Part shown: positions 8,016 to 16,677 of the stretch, in pieces
Layout: each line of letters opens with the position of its first letter
Position numbering within the stretch: the stretch's first letter is position 1
Assembly (NCBI RefSeq): GCF_000733295.1
Contig: NZ_JPMI01000078.1
Span: 1-33,123 of the forward strand
Reading direction: 5' to 3'
Length of the DNA: 33,123 nt
Source of the DNA: Archangium violaceum Cb vi76
GTDB lineage: Bacteria; Myxococcota; Myxococcia; Myxococcales; Myxococcaceae
The notes under the pieces: model-generated
Seen by the model: only the letters and a program-made list of their open reading frames with translations
What the model was told of the DNA's origin: nothing
Database searches by the model: none
Program-made: the position numbers and the translations under genes

Positions 8016-8930
8016 ATGAAGCGCCGCACCTTCCGAGTCGAAGCCGCCCACACGGGCCGTCCCCTGGGTGAGGCGCTGGCGGCGGAGCTGGGCCTCCCAC
8101 GCGAGGAGGCGGAGCGCCTGGTGGGCGTGGGCGCGGTGTACGTGGCCGGGCGCCGGAGCCGGGACGCGGGAGCGCGGTTGGCGGCGGGGCAGGTGGTGAC
8201 GGTGGTGCTGGAGGAGGGCGGACAGAGCCCGCTCGCGGCGCCGCCGGCCTCCGCGCCCGCGTTGCGGATCCTTCACGAGGACGCGGACGTCATCGCGGTG
8301 GACAAGCCGGCGGGGATGACGGCGCAACCCACGGAGGGGCGGGTCGGGGACAGCCTGGTGGACCGGGTGGGCGAGTACCTGAATCGGCCGGCGGGACTGG
8401 TGCACCGGTTGGACAGGGAGACGTCCGGGGTGACGGTGTTCGGGAAGACGCCCCAGGCGACCACGGCGCTGGCGGAGGAGTTCCGCGAGGGCCGGGCACG
8501 CAAGCGCTACCTGGCGGCGGTGGGTCCGGTAGCGCTTCCCTCCGCGGGCACGATTGATCTACCGCTGTCGAAGGATCCTTCGCGGCCGGGGCGCTGGCGG
8601 GCCACCCGCGCGGCGAATGGGATTCCCGCGCTCACGGAGTACCGCGTGCTGCACGCGGGGCCGGACTTCTGCCTCGTGGAGCTGTTGCCCCAGACGGGGC
8701 GGACACACCAGTTGCGCGCGCACCTGACGGCGCTGGGCGCACCCATCCTCGGGGACAAGCGTTACGGAGGCGCCACGCGGGCGGGAGGCATCGAGGCTCC
8801 GCGGTGCCTGCTGCATGCCCAGGCATTGGAGTTGGGTCATCCGGGCACGGGCGCGCCGGTGCGGTTCGAAGCGCCCATTCCCGAGGATCTCGCGCGCTTC
8901 TTCTCGGCGGCCGGTATCGCCGGGCGATAA
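8016..8930 (+). CDS. RluA-family RNA pseudouridine synthase
   Basis: A 304-residue enzyme that isomerises uridine to pseudouridine in rRNA or tRNA. An S4-like RNA-binding domain occupies about residues 1-65. The catalytic domain has VDKPAG (95-100) and the motif HRLDRETSG (130-138), in which Asp133 is the nucleophile. Downstream are LLPQTGRTHQLRAHL, the motif III equivalent, and GDKRYGG. The target uridine cannot be assigned from sequence. It sits 12 bp after the secreted protein and 9 bp before the TIGR02265 gene, so it is probably in the same transcript. A second, different RluA-type gene lies at 23322-24254. Confidence 0.92.
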   Translation: MKRRTFRVEAAHTGRPLGEALAAELGLPREEAERLVGVGAVYVAGRRSRDAGARLAAGQVVTVVLEEGGQSPLAAPPASAPALRILHEDADVIAVDKPAGMTAQPTEGRVGDSLVDRVGEYLNRPAGLVHRLDRETSGVTVFGKTPQATTALAEEFREGRARKRYLAAVGPVALPSAGTIDLPLSKDPSRPGRWRATRAANGIPALTEYRVLHAGPDFCLVELLPQTGRTHQLRAHLTALGAPILGDKRYGGATRAGGIEAPRCLLHAQALELGHPGTGAPVRFEAPIPEDLARFFSAAGIAGR

Positions 8931-8939
8931 AAAGAGTAC

Positions 8940-9551
8940 ATGGGACGTACCGGGCAGTCCGTGGAGTTCTGGCTCGAGGATCTGGCGCGGCGCAGGACCT
9001 TCTTGAAGCCGGAGGAGCACACCATCCGGGGCTTCTTCTTCAATGGCGTCCTGGAGAACCTCCGGACGCTGGGGGACGAGGCGCTGGTGGGGCGTTGCCT
9101 GGAGGCGTGCGGCCAGGAGCGCTTCATGGACTTCTTCAGCTACTCCACGGATTTGATGTTCCTCATCCTGTCCACCGCGCTGCCCACGCTCGCCGAGCGG
9201 CACGGTGGCGCGGAGGCCGCGCTGCGGGAGATCGGGCGCCAGGCCTCCACCGACTTCCTGGCCTCGGTGGCCGGCAGGGCGATGCTGCTGCTGGCGCGGG
9301 GGCGGAGTCCCAAGCCGTTGATCAGCAGCCTGCCGGCGGCCTTCCGCGTGGCGATGAGCTACGGCAGCGCCCAGGTGGAATGGCTGGGGCCGCGCCAGGG
9401 GCTCCTCAGCGCGCAGGGCAGCTTCATGTCTCCCCCGTTCATCGAGGGGCTGGTGCTGAAGGTGCTCGAGGCGGCGGGGGCCCGGGGAACCCAGGCCACC
9501 GCACGCCCCACGGGAGCGCTCGACATCGTGTGTGAGTTCTCCTGGGAGTGA
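8940..9551 (+). CDS. TIGR02265 (DUF2378) family protein
   Basis: A 203-residue soluble protein with no signal peptide. The pattern EHTIRGFFFNGVLENLRTLGD near residue 22 and the later GRSPKPLISSLPAAFRVAMSYG match the Myxococcales paralogous family TIGR02265 as I remember it. The family has many copies per myxobacterial genome and no established biochemical role. The start is ATG 8940, 9 bp after the pseudouridine synthase stop. The gene closes the plus-strand run and converges on the S37-type peptidase gene, 19 bp away. It is useful mainly as a taxonomic marker for the window. Confidence 0.82.
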   Translation: MGRTGQSVEFWLEDLARRRTFLKPEEHTIRGFFFNGVLENLRTLGDEALVGRCLEACGQERFMDFFSYSTDLMFLILSTALPTLAERHGGAEAALREIGRQASTDFLASVAGRAMLLLARGRSPKPLISSLPAAFRVAMSYGSAQVEWLGPRQGLLSAQGSFMSPPFIEGLVLKVLEAAGARGTQATARPTGALDIVCEFSWE

Positions 9552-9570
9552 GCCGCCCCCGTCCGGGTGC

Positions 9571-11220
9571 CTACGGGGCGGTGCGCTGACGCAGGCGCGG
9601 CGGGAGGTGAGGAGCGAACTCGTCGAACTGGGGCTCCGTCACCCAGGCGGGCGGCGTGCTCTTCAGCCCGGCGGTGGAGAGACCCGCCCAGCGGAGCACG
9701 GTCCCGTAGGCCTCGGAGCGCGGGATGTCCGGCAGCCGGCTGATGCTGCTGCCGTGGTTTCCGCCCGGCACCACGAACAGGTAGGAGTCGCTGGCGCTTC
9801 CCAGCGAGAAGGCCGCCGCGGTCCAGGGATCGAACTCGCCGTAGATGAACATCAACCGCTCGCCCTTCGTGGACACCCAGTCCTGGATGTCCGGCATGGC
9901 GGACTCGCGGAAGACGAGCGGCAGGCCGGGCGGTGCATAGACCGGCGCGATGTCCGTGCCCGGGAAGTGGATGAGGTCGCCGAGGAAGTCGTCGTACGCC
10001 CCGGGCCAGCCCAGCTCCACCGCCGCCTGGTAGTAATAGGGCGCGTAGTAGCCGAGACCGCTGGAACCGTTATCGGCGAACGTGGCCAGGCCCACCACGC
10101 TGTTCATCACCTCCAGCAGCTGCTCGCTCGTCGCTTCGATCCCCGGGAAGAGGGTGTTGCAGTTGGCCGGTGAGCCGTACTGCCAGAAGCCGAGATACGT
10201 CTCGAGGACGGCGTGCTCCAGCGCCCGCTCGAAGCCGAGCTGCGTGTACGTCAGATTGTTGTCCTGCGCGTAGGTGCGCAAGAGCCCCAGCATCTCCTCG
10301 CGGCGCCCCAGCACCGTGCGCTGGAAGGTGTGGATGCGCTCGCGGCAGGCGGCCTGGGCCTCGCCACCCACGGCATGCATGAAGGCGGGGAAGCGCGCGT
10401 CGTCCTTGAACGCGAGGGGCGCCACGTACGCCACCGTCGCGTCCACATCGTCCGGATGGAAGCGCCGGTTGAACACCACCGTCTCACCGCCCTTGCTGGC
10501 CCCCGTGGACAGCCAGCGTCCGCCGTAGATGGGCTTGAAGGCCTGGACGATGCGGTGGAAGTCATCGGCGGACTGCTTGATCGTCAGCAGGCTCCAGTCC
10601 GCGGGCTCCGGGCGGCTCGGCAGGAAGAAGCGGTGCTCGACGGAGAGCTGGTTGGCGTTGAGCAGCGAGGTCAGCTCGCGCCGGCTCGGGCTCGTGGAGA
10701 CGTAGTAGCCGCCGGTGTAGAGCACCATGGGCGCCGTGTCCGACGTGTGCAGCAACGTCAGGCGCTGCTGGAAGCGCTGGCACTCCGGGTTCGCATGATC
10801 CGCCGGCTGGTCGTACTTCATGATGAAGAAGCGGTAACCGGTGGGGACTCGCGCCCCGTTGGGGTTCTCCTGCACGGTGAGCCCGGGGATGGCGCTCAGC
10901 CGCTCCAGGATGTCCAGCGACGTGTCCTGGAGGAGGGCCTTGTTCGCCACCGCCTCGACGAACGCCAGACCGGTGCCGCACTGATTCGTGCCGCCGTCGG
11001 TTTCCCCCGTCCCGGCGTCCGGCGGCTCCGTGCCGGAGTCGGGTTGCTCCGTGCCGGAGTCGGGTTGCTCCGTGCTGGCGTCCGGCTGTTCCGAGCCGGC
11101 GTCACTGACGCCCGCATCCGGGGTGGGCTTGGGGTTGTCGCCACAGGCTCCCAGGGAGAGCAGGAGCAGGAGGGGGGACAACAGGAAAGGGGACCGGGTG
11201 ACACGGCCGGTGTAGCGCAT
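9571..11220 (-). CDS. S37-type serine tripeptidyl aminopeptidase, lipoprotein
   Basis: A 549-residue exported enzyme. The signal peptide ends in the lipobox LGAC (Cys26), so the protein is lipid-anchored. Residues 27-80 form a low-complexity linker with 7-residue repeats such as EQPDSGT (a 21-bp repeat in the DNA near 11027-11090), typical of myxobacterial surface lipoproteins. The remainder is an alpha/beta-hydrolase of the peptidase S37 (PS-10) type: nucleophile Ser242 in STGASKGGET, Asp464 in YGEFDPW and His489 in PGGNHG. Family members remove tripeptides from protein N-termini. Inferred role: extracellular or surface peptide digestion, fitting a predatory lifestyle. Nothing shows operon membership. 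Confidence 0.88.
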   Translation of the reverse strand: MRYTGRVTRSPFLLSPLLLLLSLGACGDNPKPTPDAGVSDAGSEQPDASTEQPDSGTEQPDSGTEPPDAGTGETDGGTNQCGTGLAFVEAVANKALLQDTSLDILERLSAIPGLTVQENPNGARVPTGYRFFIMKYDQPADHANPECQRFQQRLTLLHTSDTAPMVLYTGGYYVSTSPSRRELTSLLNANQLSVEHRFFLPSRPEPADWSLLTIKQSADDFHRIVQAFKPIYGGRWLSTGASKGGETVVFNRRFHPDDVDATVAYVAPLAFKDDARFPAFMHAVGGEAQAACRERIHTFQRTVLGRREEMLGLLRTYAQDNNLTYTQLGFERALEHAVLETYLGFWQYGSPANCNTLFPGIEATSEQLLEVMNSVVGLATFADNGSSGLGYYAPYYYQAAVELGWPGAYDDFLGDLIHFPGTDIAPVYAPPGLPLVFRESAMPDIQDWVSTKGERLMFIYGEFDPWTAAAFSLGSASDSYLFVVPGGNHGSSISRLPDIPRSEAYGTVLRWAGLSTAGLKSTPPAWVTEPQFDEFAPHLPPRLRQRTAP

Positions 11221-11327
11221 GGACTCCTCAGGGGATTGGAGCAGACCCCGTGCGTGGGACTGCCAAAGCCATGTTACCGCACGCTTCGGACGTCACCGCT
11301 GGCACCGGAGTTGTCTAGGATCGCCTC

Positions 11328-12047
11328 ATGTCTCGAAACACGGTAATCGCGGCGGCCTTCAACAACGCGCGATGGTGCGACGCGGTGTGCCGCACCCATG
11401 GGCACCCGGGTGAGCTCACGGATGCGCTGTGGCTCAACCGCGTCGAGGTGCCTCCGTTCTACCCCAACGTCGTCACGCTCACGCCCGAGGGCGAGGCCCG
11501 GCAGTTGGAGGCGATCTCCGCGCTCACGCTGCCGGGGCGCTGGGGCGTCAAGGACAGCTTCGCGACACTCGACCTCGCACCGCTGGGTTTCGAGGCGCTG
11601 TTCTCCGCGCAGTGGATCCAATTCTCCTCGGGGAGAATGGCTCCCACCACTGCCAGTGGAGCGCGCTGGGTCCAGGTCCGTGACCCGGCCGCACTGGCCG
11701 CGTGGGAGGTGGCCTGGAGGGGTCCGCAGGGTCCGGCTCCAACGCACGCGGTATTCCGCCCCGGCCTGCTCGAGGACTCGGGGGTGGGGATTTTCGCCGC
11801 GTACCACGAGGACACCCTCGTCGCCGGAGCCATCGCCTATCGCGCCGAGGGCGTCGTGGGTCTGTCGAACACCTTCTTCGCCGAGTCCCGGGCCGGAGTG
11901 CTGCGCGCGGAGCTGCTCGGGCAACTCCTGGCCGCGTTCCCGGGCCTGCCCATCGTGGGTTACGAGCACGGTGACGAGCTGGCCGCGTGGTGTGCCCTGG
12001 GCTTCGAGCCCATCGGTCCCCTCGGGGTCTGGCTGAAGAAGACGTAG
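11328..12047 (+). CDS. GNAT-like acyltransferase-fold protein
   Basis: 239 residues with no signal peptide. The C-terminal half resembles a GNAT fold: a strand GIFAAYHEDTLVAGAIAYR (about 151-169), a helix beginning AGVLRAELLGQLLAAFP, and the end pattern YEHGDELAAWCALGFEPIGPLGVW, as in the last strand-helix unit of acetyltransferases. The acetyl-CoA-binding R/QxxGxG/A signature is not obvious, so activity is uncertain. The N-terminal half (NTVIAAAFNNARWCDAVCRTHG) resembles no family I know. The stop lies only 6 bp from the convergent glycosyltransferase stop. Call it a GNAT-like hypothetical protein. Confidence 0.6.
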   Translation: MSRNTVIAAAFNNARWCDAVCRTHGHPGELTDALWLNRVEVPPFYPNVVTLTPEGEARQLEAISALTLPGRWGVKDSFATLDLAPLGFEALFSAQWIQFSSGRMAPTTASGARWVQVRDPAALAAWEVAWRGPQGPAPTHAVFRPGLLEDSGVGIFAAYHEDTLVAGAIAYRAEGVVGLSNTFFAESRAGVLRAELLGQLLAAFPGLPIVGYEHGDELAAWCALGFEPIGPLGVWLKKT

Positions 12048-12053
12048 GCCGTT

Positions 12054-13070
12054 TCACGCCGCGCAGGTGAAGTGCTCGCCCTCCACCCAGCCGAGCGCCG
12101 TGAGGGCCGCTCGAATCTCATCGCGGATGCCGCGCACGCCCACCGCCGCGATGAGGTGCGTGTCCTCCGGTGGCGCTCCCAGTGACTCCGGCGCGTCCAC
12201 CGGAATCCCGTGGATGCGCGTGCCCACCTTGCGCGGGTGCACGTCGATGAAGCGCTCCACCCGCGCTCCCTCCGCCAGCAGGAAGCGCGTGAGCGTGAGC
12301 CCTCCCGGTCCCGTGCCCCACACCGTCAGCGGCCTCCCCGCCACCTCCCGGCTTCGCGCCAGGTAACGCGCCTTCACCCAGATGAAGCGTTTGTGCGCAT
12401 ACCTCGGGTCCGTGCGCGTCAGCCGCTCCGTGCTGTCCCTCCAGCGCAGCAGCACCTCGGGCAGGTTGTGCATCCCGTGGCCCCGGTGGATGAGCTTCAG
12501 CCACAGGTCGTAGTCCTCCGGGAAGTCGCCGTGCTCCCAGCCGCCCGCCGCCACCACCGCCTCCCGCCGCAGGCATACCGAGGGATGGCAGATGGGGCTC
12601 TCCACGAAGCGCTCGCGGTGCAGCCGCTCGGGCGTGGTGAGCCCGTTGAGCCACGCCGCGTAGTCCCTCATCGAGGGGCTCACCGGCTGGTCCTCCCGGA
12701 ACATCTCCACGCCGGTGCCCACGCCGCCCAGGCCCGGGTCCGCCTCCAGGGCCGCGATGCTCGCCTCCAGGCGCCGGGGCAGCGCCTCGTCGTCCGCGTC
12801 CATCCGCGCCACGTAGGGCGAGGTGGCATGGGCGAGGGCGAGGTTGAGCGCGGCCACCAGCCCCCGGCCGCCCCCCTCCAGGAGCTCCACCCGGGCGTCC
12901 CGCGCCGCCAGCCCGTCGAGCACCGCGCGCGTCCCGTCCGTCGAGCCGTCGTCCACCGCGAGCACCCGGATTTCACGCAGAGTCCCTTCGAGGAGGCTCT
13001 CCACGGCGCGCGCCACGGTGCGCTCGGCGTTTCGGGCGGGCAGGAGGACGGTGACGACCGGAGGCGGCAT
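12054..13070 (-). CDS. Family 2 glycosyltransferase with C-terminal Rossmann-like domain
   Basis: A 338-residue cytoplasmic enzyme. The GT-A domain (about 1-240) shows VTVLLPARN (6-14), VDDGSTDGT (39-47) and the metal-binding DAD (91-93) in ARMDADDE, then PEDYDLWLKL (184-193) with the probable catalytic acidic pair. These are standard GT2 motifs for transfer from a nucleotide-sugar. From about residue 248 a second domain begins with VWGTGPGGLTLTRFL, a GxGxxG nucleotide-binding turn, and continues with a FIDVHPRKVG segment like those in sugar-modifying Rossmann proteins. The start at 13070 (MPPPVVTVLL) begins right at the GT2 fold; the much longer open frame upstream is a shadow of the TPR gene. 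The sugar and acceptor are unknown. Confidence 0.88.
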   Translation of the reverse strand: MPPPVVTVLLPARNAERTVARAVESLLEGTLREIRVLAVDDGSTDGTRAVLDGLAARDARVELLEGGGRGLVAALNLALAHATSPYVARMDADDEALPRRLEASIAALEADPGLGGVGTGVEMFREDQPVSPSMRDYAAWLNGLTTPERLHRERFVESPICHPSVCLRREAVVAAGGWEHGDFPEDYDLWLKLIHRGHGMHNLPEVLLRWRDSTERLTRTDPRYAHKRFIWVKARYLARSREVAGRPLTVWGTGPGGLTLTRFLLAEGARVERFIDVHPRKVGTRIHGIPVDAPESLGAPPEDTHLIAAVGVRGIRDEIRAALTALGWVEGEHFTCAA

Positions 13071-13091
13071 CCTGTGTAGACTGCCCCACCC

Positions 13092-16000
13092 ATGGGTGGC
13101 GTGAGAAACGGCAATGCCCCGTCCGGGCCGGGCACAGGCGGGCCCGAGCTCGTGGAGCGGCATCGCCAGAGCGCCGCGCGGCTGCTCGAGGAGGGCCAGG
13201 CCCCCCAGGCCTTCGGCGAGCTGGTGCGCGCCAGCCGGACCCTGCCCATGACGCCGCGCCTGGCCTCGGTGCTCGTCACCTTCGCGCTGCACGCGGGGAC
13301 CGAGCCCGCCGTCATCGCGCTGCTCTCGTCCGCGCTCGCCCACACCCGGGGGGAGACCCGCCGCGCCGTCCGGCTCCAGCTCGCCCGGGTGTTGCGCCGG
13401 GTGGACCAGCTCCCCCGGGCCGTCGAGGCGCTCCAGGCGCTCGTCGACGAGGACCCCGAGGACCGCCGCGCCCGCCGGTTGCTCGACGTCCTCTTCCGCC
13501 GCCTCTCGCGCCATGAGTCCTCCGACGAAGGGGACGCGGAGGCCGAGGCCCTCGCGGTTCCCATCGTGCAGGGCCAGGCCCTCGTGGAGGTGGAGGCGCC
13601 GGAGCCCGAGGAGCGAAGCGCGACCGTCGAGTTCTCGTCGCCCTGGCTGGAGGACGAGCACACGGTGGAGGCCTCGGGCCCGCTGGATGCGCGGTTCGTG
13701 CCGCGTGCCTCTCAACCCCGGGCCGGGACCGCTCCGGCACCCACCCCTCCGGCTCCCGCCGCTCCCACGCCCGTGGCTCCGGCTCCCCCGGATGACCGGC
13801 ACCGCACCGTCCTCGAAATGCAGGTGCCCGTGGCTCCGGCTCCCTCGGATGACCGGCACCGCACCGTCCTCGAGCTGGAGCTGCCGGAGGTCTGGGCGCA
13901 AATCGAGGACGAGACGACCTCCGAGGCCTCCGGTCTGCCCTTCGCCATCTCCGTGCCTCCTGCTTCCGTTCCCCGGGATGACACCGCCGGGGAAGCCTCC
14001 AGCCACCGGCGCACGACCCTCGAAATCACCGAGCCTTTTCCGGAGGACGAGGAGACCTCCACCGACGCGCCTGTCGCCCGGGTCGAGTCTCCGCTCGTTC
14101 CTCCGCCCACCGGAGACAGGACGCCCGCCCCGGTTCCCTGGAGCAGCGAGGAGGACACCGAGCGCTCCCGGGCCTTCGTGCCCCGGCAGGAGAACCCGGA
14201 GGAGACGCGCCAGGAGGCCCAGCTCATCGCGCGCCGGGCCTGGCGCGAGCTGGCGCAGTTCTACCTGGACCGCGCCGATGCCACGAAGGACCTGTCCGTC
14301 CGCGCGGAGACCCTCACCCGGCTCGCCGAGCTGCTGGAGAACGAGTTGCAGGACCTGGCGGGCGCCGCCCGGGTGTACGGGCAGATCGTCGCCCTCACCG
14401 GGGACCAGGCCGCGCTCGCCGAGCAGGTGCGGCTCGTGTCCCAGCGCACGGATGGCGATGACTGGGTGGTGTGGCGGGTGCTCGACGAGGCGGTGCAGCG
14501 CGCGAGCAACCCCCGGGCGCGTGCCGCCGCCTTCCTGGCTCGTGGCGAGCGGCTGCTGTCCGCCGGTGAGACCGCTCGCGCCCGTGCGGACTTCGAGGCC
14601 GCGGTGGCCATCTCTTCCCATTCGCTGCCGGCGTTGATGGGGCTCGCCCGGAGTGTCTCGGAGGCGGACCGGGCCGGAGCCGCCGAGCGCCTGCGCGCCG
14701 CGCTCGCCGCCGTGCACCGCCGCACGCCCCACCGCGCCGAGGGACTGCGGTGTCTCGCGGAGCTCGCCGGAGGGCCGCTGGCCGATGCGCGGCTCGCCCA
14801 CTGGGCCTGGTCGGAGGTGCTCGCGGAGGAACCCGAGGACGTCGTCGCGCAGGACCACCTCCTGGAGGTGACGCGGCGGTTGGGCGACAAGGCGGGGTTG
14901 AGCCGTCTGCTGCGCGCCCGCATCGCCCGGGAGCCACGGGGACTGGCCACGCGCAAGGTCCGGCTGGAGCTGGTGGCCACGCTGGAGGCCGGAGGCGAGC
15001 GCGACGCCGCGCTCACCGAGCTGCGCCAGGCGGTGCGCTTCGAGCCCGGCCACAAGGAGGCGTGGCTGCTGCTGGTGGACCGGCTCATCGCGCTCGGGCA
15101 GAACGGCGAGGCCGCGTGGGCCATGGAGCACGCCGCCACCGCCACCGAGGATGATGACGCGCGGCTCGGCACGTGGGAGCGGCTGGCGCGCTTCTGCCGG
15201 GAGGTGCTGGGAGACGCGGCGCGCGCGCAGGTGTACGCCAACCGGGCGGAGAACCTGCGCAAGGCCATCGCCGAGCGCGTGGCGCCCGCGCTGCACCCCG
15301 AGCCCCCGCGCAGCGCCGTCCCCAAGCGGGAGCAGAGTGGCTCGCGCACCGGCGTCCTCATTCCGCCACCGGGCGCGGTGGAGCTCACGCCCACTCCGGC
15401 CGCGGCGCCCTCCGCTCCTCCCGAGTCCGCGTCCACGGTCCTCGAGATGCCCGCGGTGTCCGTGCCCGTTGCTCCGAGCCGTCCGCCTCCGCCGGCCCGG
15501 GAGTCCGCTCCCGCGAGCCCGCCCCCGGCCGCGCCCGAGGAGCCGCCCGACGCGCCGATGCCCGTGGAGCGCACGCGGTTCATCGCCTGGGAAGCACCTC
15601 CGGGGAAGATGGACCCCGTGCGCCGCAAGGCGCGAGGCCCTGGCTCGGTCTCCTCACCCGAGCCGCTCACGCCCTCCACCTCCTCCAGGCCGGCGCTGCC
15701 TCCGGCCCCGGCTCCCGCTGCACCTCCGCCTCCGGCTCCCGCTCCGGTTCCGGCGCCCATGGAAGGCACCCGGCCGGCGGCCATCGAGCGCGTGCGCGAG
15801 CGTCCCCTCGACGCGGCGGCCTACCGGGAGCTCTCGGCCTTCTTCGTGGGCCGGGGTGACTCCGCGCGAGGCTCGCTGATGGCGGAGGTGGCCGCGGCGC
15901 TCGTGGGGGAGAAGGACAGTGCCTCCCGGTTCCCCCGCCGCACGCTCACGCCCGAGGAGCGCGCGGGCCTGCGCCACCCCGGCCTGCGCAACCCGGCGGG

Positions 16001-16673
16001 CGAGCTGCTCGCCTCCGTGGGTCAGGCCCTCGTCCGGCTCTTCCCCACCTTCGGGCGGGCCTCGGGCTCCGCCGAGCCGCTCCGGCCGGACTCGGGCCCT
16101 GGCGCCCGTGCCGCCCTGGAGGTGCTCCAGTCCGTGGCCCGCCTCCTGGACGCGCGGCTCCCGGAGGTCTTCCTGTCCGAGGATGACGGTCCGCCGTTCT
16201 CGCTCGTGCACCCGGGGGCCCCGCGCCTGCTGGTGGGCCGGCTCGCGGTGCGCCAGGTGTTGCCGGAGCCGGAGCTGCGCTTCTTCGCCGGACGGGCCCT
16301 GTCCTGCCTGGGGCCGGATCTGCTCGCGCTGCGCTGCCTGAAGAAGGACCAGTTGCTGCGCGCGGTGGCCATCCTCGCGTCGGTGCTGCGGGGCGGGACG
16401 GAGTTCGGCCCCGAGTCCCGGGTGGTGCGCGAGGCGCTGCACCCCAACGCGCGGGCCCGGGCGCTGACGTTGCTGGAGTCGGCCCAGAAGGAGTTCGACG
16501 CGGCGGCGCTCGCGGAAGCGGCACGGCACTCGGCCAACCGCGCGGGGCTCGTCGCGTGTGGAGGCCCGGGGACGGCGGTGGCGGCGCTGCGGGCGCTCAA
16601 GTCCAGCGAGCAGGAGCTGGTGGAGCTGGTGCGCTTCTCCGCTTCCGAGCGCTACCTCCCGCTGCGCGGGTGA
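13092..16673 (+). CDS. Large TPR protein with Pro/Ala-rich linkers
   Basis: A 1193-residue protein. Helical TPR-like repeats lie at about 15-140 and 370-730 (for example AERLRAALAAVHRRTPHRAE and RDAALTELRQAVRFEPGHKE). Two disordered Pro/Ala/Ser/Glu-rich linkers lie at about 165-370 and 735-895. A C-terminal alpha-helical domain (about 900-1193) contains LPEPELRFFAGRALSCLGPDLLALR. In the linkers a short motif recurs: T-V-L-E-[ML] around Thr239, Thr258 and Thr782, TTLEI at Thr309, and T-V-E at Thr178 and Thr191. Two of these come from a 57-bp in-frame tandem duplication (13770-13873). There is no signal peptide or membrane segment. The function is not recognisable; a scaffold role is an inference. 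The start is 22 bp from the divergent glycosyltransferase start. Confidence 0.85.
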   Translation: MGGVRNGNAPSGPGTGGPELVERHRQSAARLLEEGQAPQAFGELVRASRTLPMTPRLASVLVTFALHAGTEPAVIALLSSALAHTRGETRRAVRLQLARVLRRVDQLPRAVEALQALVDEDPEDRRARRLLDVLFRRLSRHESSDEGDAEAEALAVPIVQGQALVEVEAPEPEERSATVEFSSPWLEDEHTVEASGPLDARFVPRASQPRAGTAPAPTPPAPAAPTPVAPAPPDDRHRTVLEMQVPVAPAPSDDRHRTVLELELPEVWAQIEDETTSEASGLPFAISVPPASVPRDDTAGEASSHRRTTLEITEPFPEDEETSTDAPVARVESPLVPPPTGDRTPAPVPWSSEEDTERSRAFVPRQENPEETRQEAQLIARRAWRELAQFYLDRADATKDLSVRAETLTRLAELLENELQDLAGAARVYGQIVALTGDQAALAEQVRLVSQRTDGDDWVVWRVLDEAVQRASNPRARAAAFLARGERLLSAGETARARADFEAAVAISSHSLPALMGLARSVSEADRAGAAERLRAALAAVHRRTPHRAEGLRCLAELAGGPLADARLAHWAWSEVLAEEPEDVVAQDHLLEVTRRLGDKAGLSRLLRARIAREPRGLATRKVRLELVATLEAGGERDAALTELRQAVRFEPGHKEAWLLLVDRLIALGQNGEAAWAMEHAATATEDDDARLGTWERLARFCREVLGDAARAQVYANRAENLRKAIAERVAPALHPEPPRSAVPKREQSGSRTGVLIPPPGAVELTPTPAAAPSAPPESASTVLEMPAVSVPVAPSRPPPPARESAPASPPPAAPEEPPDAPMPVERTRFIAWEAPPGKMDPVRRKARGPGSVSSPEPLTPSTSSRPALPPAPAPAAPPPPAPAPVPAPMEGTRPAAIERVRERPLDAAAYRELSAFFVGRGDSARGSLMAEVAAALVGEKDSASRFPRRTLTPEERAGLRHPGLRNPAGELLASVGQALVRLFPTFGRASGSAEPLRPDSGPGARAALEVLQSVARLLDARLPEVFLSEDDGPPFSLVHPGAPRLLVGRLAVRQVLPEPELRFFAGRALSCLGPDLLALRCLKKDQLLRAVAILASVLRGGTEFGPESRVVREALHPNARARALTLLESAQKEFDAAALAEAARHSANRAGLVACGGPGTAVAALRALKSSEQELVELVRFSASERYLPLRG
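13770..13873 (+). repeat. 57-bp period in-frame tandem duplication
   Basis: Two 47-bp segments, 13770-13816 and 13827-13873, differ at one base (a C/T at the Pro-to-Ser change) and repeat with a 57-bp (19-codon) period. Each encodes PVAPAP[PS]DDRHRTVLE. The near-identity at DNA level indicates a recent duplication inside the TPR protein's linker. Confidence 0.85.
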
Positions 16674-16677
16674 GGGC

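Noticed and set aside
13071-15296. Upstream extension of the glycosyltransferase frame to 15296
   Set aside because: It runs antisense to the TPR gene, is Gly/Arg-rich without motifs, and the GT2 fold begins at the ATG at 13070.
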